In this document: one piece after another, positions 40,351 through 43,132 of the stretch | How the letters are laid out: each line of letters opens with the position of its first letter | How positions within the stretch are numbered: the first letter of the stretch is position 1 | Origin: an uncultured Pseudomonadota bacterium | Lineage (GTDB): Bacteria > Pseudomonadota > Gammaproteobacteria > Ga0077536 | Direction: 5' to 3' | Length of the DNA stretch: 43,132 nt | Assembly (NCBI GenBank): GCA_903825645.1 | Contig: CAIKBL010000034.1 | Coordinates: 1 to 43,132, forward strand | The notes under the pieces: model-generated | Told to the model about the DNA's origin: nothing | The model's input: the letters and a program-made list of their open reading frames with translations, nothing else | Databases searched by the model: none | Program-made: the position numbers and the translations under genes

Positions 40351-40602
40351 ATGAGCACAATGAATATATCCCTGCCCGACACGCTCAAGTCCTTCGTGGA
40401 TGAGCAGGTCAATCAAGGCAGCTACGGCACCAGCAGCGAATACGTGCGTAAGCTGATCCGCAAGGATGAGGATCGCCTGCACCTGCGCAGCCTCCTGCTC
40501 GCGGGCGCGGCGTCTGCACCGGCAGCCCCCGTCGAGCCGGCCTACTTTGAAGGGCTGCGTGACCGGGTGCGCAAGGCGGCCAAAGGCGGCGCTCGCGGGT
40601 GA
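40351..40602 (+). CDS. parD: ParD-family antitoxin
   Basis: An 83-residue protein with MNISLPDTLKSFVDEQVNQG and SYGTSSEYVRKLIRKDEDRL, the ribbon-helix-helix DNA-binding half of ParD antitoxins, followed by the toxin-wrapping tail PAYFEGLRDRVRKAAKGG. Two ATGs (40351, 40360) are possible. Its TGA overlaps the GTG start of the parE remnant (GTGA), the usual coupling. It should still bind DNA and repress its promoter. The partner toxin is frameshifted. Confidence 0.85.
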   Translation: MSTMNISLPDTLKSFVDEQVNQGSYGTSSEYVRKLIRKDEDRLHLRSLLLAGAASAPAAPVEPAYFEGLRDRVRKAAKGGARG

Positions 40603-40896
40603 CGGCCAAGCCTGTCGTTCCGCGTGAGCTGGCCAACCGTGACAGCGACGACGCGATTGCCGACTACCTTAGCGAAGGCGCTGAACCCGCGGCGCTCGGC
40701 TTCATTGATGCCTTGGAGCAGGCGTATGCGCACATCGGTTGCCATCCGGCTACCGGATCGCCACGTTACACCCACGTTTCTGGCCGCTGGCGCACTATCC
40801 CCCCTGGTGTTTTACGTCGAGCGCCCAGAGCACATTGATGTCTGGCGCGTGCTGCACGGCCAGCGCGACATCCCGGCGTGGATGCGGGAACCGGAA
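40599..40896 (+). pseudogene. parE: ParE-family toxin, at least two indels
   Basis: Frame 1 from GTG 40599: AIADYLSEGAEPAALGFIDA followed by LEQAYAHIGCHPATGSPRYT, the first half of ParE. Then a second frame gives FWPLAHYPP, and a third gives LVFYVERPEHIDVWRVLHGQ and RDIPAWMREPE, the ParE C-terminus. The LNLPGLR-type linker between them is mostly lost. Two frame changes within about 30 bases plus a short deletion rule out a simple read error. ParE poisons DNA gyrase; this copy cannot be made as one chain. Confidence 0.8.
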
Positions 40897-41020
40897 GCCC
40901 TCTGCGTCTCGCCCAGGCGAAAGGGATCCTTCCTGGCGAGATTCCAATACGAGGGGCGACAGCGCGGCATTGCGCCATGATTCGTGTACGTACGCGGTGT
41001 CACTGCGCGGCAGACTCCCA

Positions 41021-41051
41021 GAAAAACGACGGTGGCTTGCGCCACCGTCGT
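41021..41051 (-). terminator. Intrinsic terminator of the katG remnant
   Basis: ACGACGGTGGC (41026-41036) pairs perfectly with GCCACCGTCGT (41041-41051) around a 4-base loop. On the minus strand it is followed by TTTTTC. It sits 55 bases after the katG stop, so this is the gene's original terminator, kept although the gene is truncated. Confidence 0.8.
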
Positions 41052-41106
41052 CAGCGACAAGGCTGTGTCAGGGCCTTGTTTTGTAGGGCCGACGCGGCCC
41101 CACCGC

Positions 41107-41715
41107 TCAGCGATGCAGGTCGAAGCGGTCCAGATTCGTCACCTTGACCCACGCCGCCACGAACTGTTGCACGAACCGCTTTTGGCCGTCTGCTTCAGCA
41201 TAGGCCTCGGCGACTGCGCGCAATTCGGCATTGGAGCCGAACACCAGATCTACGGGTGTCGCCGTCCACTTGAGCTTACCCGTTTTGCGGTCATGCCCTT
41301 CGTATAGCCCCGGTGTGACCGCTGATTTGGTCCAAAGCGTCGACATGTCGAGCAGGTTGACGAAGAAGTCGTTACTTAACGCGCCGGGATGGTTCGTGAA
41401 CACCCCCTGAGGTGACTGGCCCTCATTGGCATTCAATACCCGCAAGCCGCCCACCAACGCCGTCATCTCCGGCACTGAAAGCGTCAACAGATTTGCCCGG
41501 TCTACCATCAACTCAGCGGGCGAACGTGTTTTTCCGTTCGCAAAATAGTTACGGAAAGCATCGGCTGTCGGTTCCAGCACCGCGAAAGAATTGACATCGG
41601 TCTGGTCCTGCATCGCATCGACGCGGCCCGGCGTGAAGGCCACGTGCACGCCGTGCCCTGCGGCCTTTTCGATCGCGGCGTCACCGCCGAGGAAGATCAA
41701 TCCTATTGCCAACCT
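41107..41715 (-). pseudogene. katG: Catalase-peroxidase KatG, C-terminal fragment
   Basis: The minus-strand frame reads [14 protein letters not shown], then [55 protein letters not shown] and [20 protein letters not shown], ending at LDRFDLHR. This is about the last 200 of the ~730 residues of KatG. It is the C-terminal, non-haem domain only, with no haem-binding or catalytic residues. Homology begins abruptly near 41715, so the rest was lost by deletion or recombination at that point. The fragment still has its normal 3' end and terminator. It cannot act as a catalase. Confidence 0.85.
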
Positions 41716-42060
41716 GATAACCATAGTTGATTCAGTGCGATAGCTTGCCGTGAATCTGCTGTCCTGTCTGCAATGCACCTTCTGGCACGCTCAGGAACGC
41801 CCTGGCGGAGCCGTCACATAGACTCCTATCTCAGCGGCTTTAAGCGTCCCGTTGCTGGACGGTCGACCAACTCAAGGATTCCTTCTCCTTGTGTTCGTGG
41901 GTTTTGCTACGGCACACCGTCTAGTTGCTGAACGGCGTTAATACATTCGAACGGGTTGGACTCCGCAGTCGCAAAAATGATTATGAGAAATGGCTGCTAT
42001 GTTATGTTTTTCCGTAAGAACCTGATTTAACAGACGCAGTATAGAAAAGGAAATCAGATT
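41716..42060. other. Intergenic, transition to AT-richer DNA
   Basis: No gene seen. GC content falls along this stretch into the SIR2-like gene, a likely junction of imported DNA. TTGGAC (41956-41961) with TTATGA or GATTAT about 17-19 bases downstream is a weak promoter candidate for that gene. Confidence 0.4.
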
Positions 42061-43104
42061 ATGCCAATTCAGAAAACAATGTTGATCGGTAATGGTGTCA
42101 ATCGAATCAATTTCGCGGAAGGCTCCAAATCAAAAAAAGGGCCGCCATCTTGGAAAGACTCATTAGAACTTCTGGCGAAGTTCGCTGAACGGCCGGTCTG
42201 GAACATTGATAAGAAACCACTGACCTTGGTGTTTGATGAAATCGCCTATCACTCCAGAGACTCAGATATCTCCAAGTTCGCGTTGCAAAAGTATATTGCC
42301 GACATCGCAAAACTTGAGCACAACCCTATTGCTGATCTTTTGTATTCATTGACGAGGAATGTGCTTACGACTAACTATTCAACGCACCATGTGGCGCAAT
42401 TCGATAAAAGGAATAGGGCAACAATACCTGTAAGGCAAATACAAGAAAATACTTTTTCCCTTTTTCGTCACTACGCGACACCAGAAGACAGGAGACTTTG
42501 GTTCATTCATGGCTCATCTGACCAGCCCACCTCACTAACGCTTGGGTATCGGCAGTATGCAAAGTATCAAGCTCAAATAAAAAGTTATCTAAACAGTGGT
42601 TTGGCCTACAGTGGAAAAAAGATCAAAAACTCGCCGCTGTTTCGAAAAAATCCAGTATTCGATTTTGAAAAGCGGCGCGATCATTACTCATGGATTGACA
42701 TATTTTTAAGGGATGAAATTCATGTGGTCGGGCTTGGACTAGATTACACAGAAACAATCCTTTGGTGGCTTTTGCTTGAGAAGCTTTACCTCAAAGCAAA
42801 ATACCCAAAACACATTGGTGATTTTATCTACCATCACATAGAAACAACTAATAAGAGAATGAGCGAACGAGAAGAAAACAAATTAGACATGCTGCATAGT
42901 TTTGGAATAACTGTGAAATACTCCGTTGCTGATAGCTACCGAGAGGGGTACCTAGATATTGCTGAGAAAATCAAATCGGGCTCAAAGGCAAAATATGAAA
43001 AGCAGCAGCAAGCAAAACTCGCAAAAGATGCAAGTTCACTTGATGGAAGATCAGTCAAGCCGAAGCAAAACCCGTCGCTGATAATGCCTGCTGACCAGCT
43101 TTAA
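42061..43104 (+). CDS. SIR2-like domain protein, candidate defence gene
   Basis: A 347-residue, AT-rich gene product. MLIGNGVNRI is the nucleotide-binding start of SIR2_2-type domains. NVLTTNYSTHH matches the conserved TTNYD strand with Ser for Asp. LWFIHGSSDQP supplies the catalytic-type His (xxHG). IHVVGLGLDYTETILWWLLL matches the late SIR2 helix. The Lys-rich C-terminal tail (from ~residue 300) is disordered-looking. ATG 42061 follows AAAAGGAAATCAGATT. SIR2-like proteins in bacterial defence degrade NAD+ when a phage is sensed, and stand-alone versions exist. No partner gene is visible before the window ends, so the call is by domain and by foreign base composition. Other roles are possible. 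Confidence 0.65.
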   Translation: MPIQKTMLIGNGVNRINFAEGSKSKKGPPSWKDSLELLAKFAERPVWNIDKKPLTLVFDEIAYHSRDSDISKFALQKYIADIAKLEHNPIADLLYSLTRNVLTTNYSTHHVAQFDKRNRATIPVRQIQENTFSLFRHYATPEDRRLWFIHGSSDQPTSLTLGYRQYAKYQAQIKSYLNSGLAYSGKKIKNSPLFRKNPVFDFEKRRDHYSWIDIFLRDEIHVVGLGLDYTETILWWLLLEKLYLKAKYPKHIGDFIYHHIETTNKRMSEREENKLDMLHSFGITVKYSVADSYREGYLDIAEKIKSGSKAKYEKQQQAKLAKDASSLDGRSVKPKQNPSLIMPADQL

Positions 43105-43132
43105 CCTTCTGTCTAGCTCGCTCTGCTTTGAC

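Noticed and set aside
1-43132. Search for CRISPR arrays, rRNA and tRNA genes
   Set aside because: No regularly spaced repeats or conserved RNA sequences were seen by eye on either strand. A dedicated RNA scan could still find a small RNA.

Overview
The window looks like an accessory region of a GC-rich proteobacterium. A gamma- or betaproteobacterium is the best guess, from a PEP-CTERM sorting signal, IS66/IS3 elements, a PFGI-1/SPI-7-type integrative-element gene block, selD, and gene families typical of those groups. No rRNA, tRNA or CRISPR array was seen. All family names come from recognising sequence by eye; no database was searched.

Layout. 1-4.8 kb is mobile and decayed DNA: the right end of an IS3-family element abutting a membrane glycosyltransferase-like gene broken by a stop codon; an IS66-family shell (both ends, the start of tnpA, the end of tnpC) whose middle is occupied by a serine-recombinase module; and a frameshifted hypothetical gene. 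5.0-13.1 kb is a compact, co-directional, apparently intact eight-gene unit: HxlR-type regulator, FAD-dependent oxidoreductase with an extra N-terminal domain, SDR-like protein, MFS transporter, glutathione transferase, second SDR-like protein, crotonase, and CaiB-type CoA-transferase. It looks like a regulated uptake and catabolism operon of unknown substrate. 13.2-18.8 kb holds a BrnTA pair with a broken toxin, a classical SDR, a second glutathione transferase with a CmcJ/NvfI-type oxidoreductase, a 50-residue PEP-CTERM peptide, a sterol-desaturase-like enzyme and a DUF1272 protein.

19.4-25.7 kb holds a sigma-70-family factor and a partial integrative-conjugative-element replication/maintenance block: DUF2857, STY4528-like, TIGR03761-like, DUF3577, RadC-like and DUF932 proteins. 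The last three are each preceded by a similar GGGGAG/CTCCCC hairpin. No conjugation machinery, integrase or att site is visible. 25.8-26.9 kb holds a MazEF-like pair with a nonsense-broken toxin and unidentified coding debris.

26.9-41 kb mixes intact enzymes (orphan periplasmic binding protein, VOC protein, nitrile-cluster-type amidase, enoyl-CoA hydratase, FAD-linked oxidase, SelD, nitronate monooxygenase) with gene remains: nitrile hydratase beta subunit and its accessory protein just upstream of the amidase, two Fic-family genes, a ParE toxin next to an intact ParD, and the 3' end of katG. The window ends with an AT-richer SIR2-like gene, a possible defence gene.

Two themes stand out. First, small-molecule and nitrogen-compound metabolism (nitrile/amide, nitronate, glutathione and CoA chemistry) is spread over the window. 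Second, every recognisable toxin-type gene (BrnT, MazF, ParE, two Fic proteins) is broken, while the three recognisable antitoxins keep open frames. That fits an old, decaying island in which selection keeps the metabolic genes.
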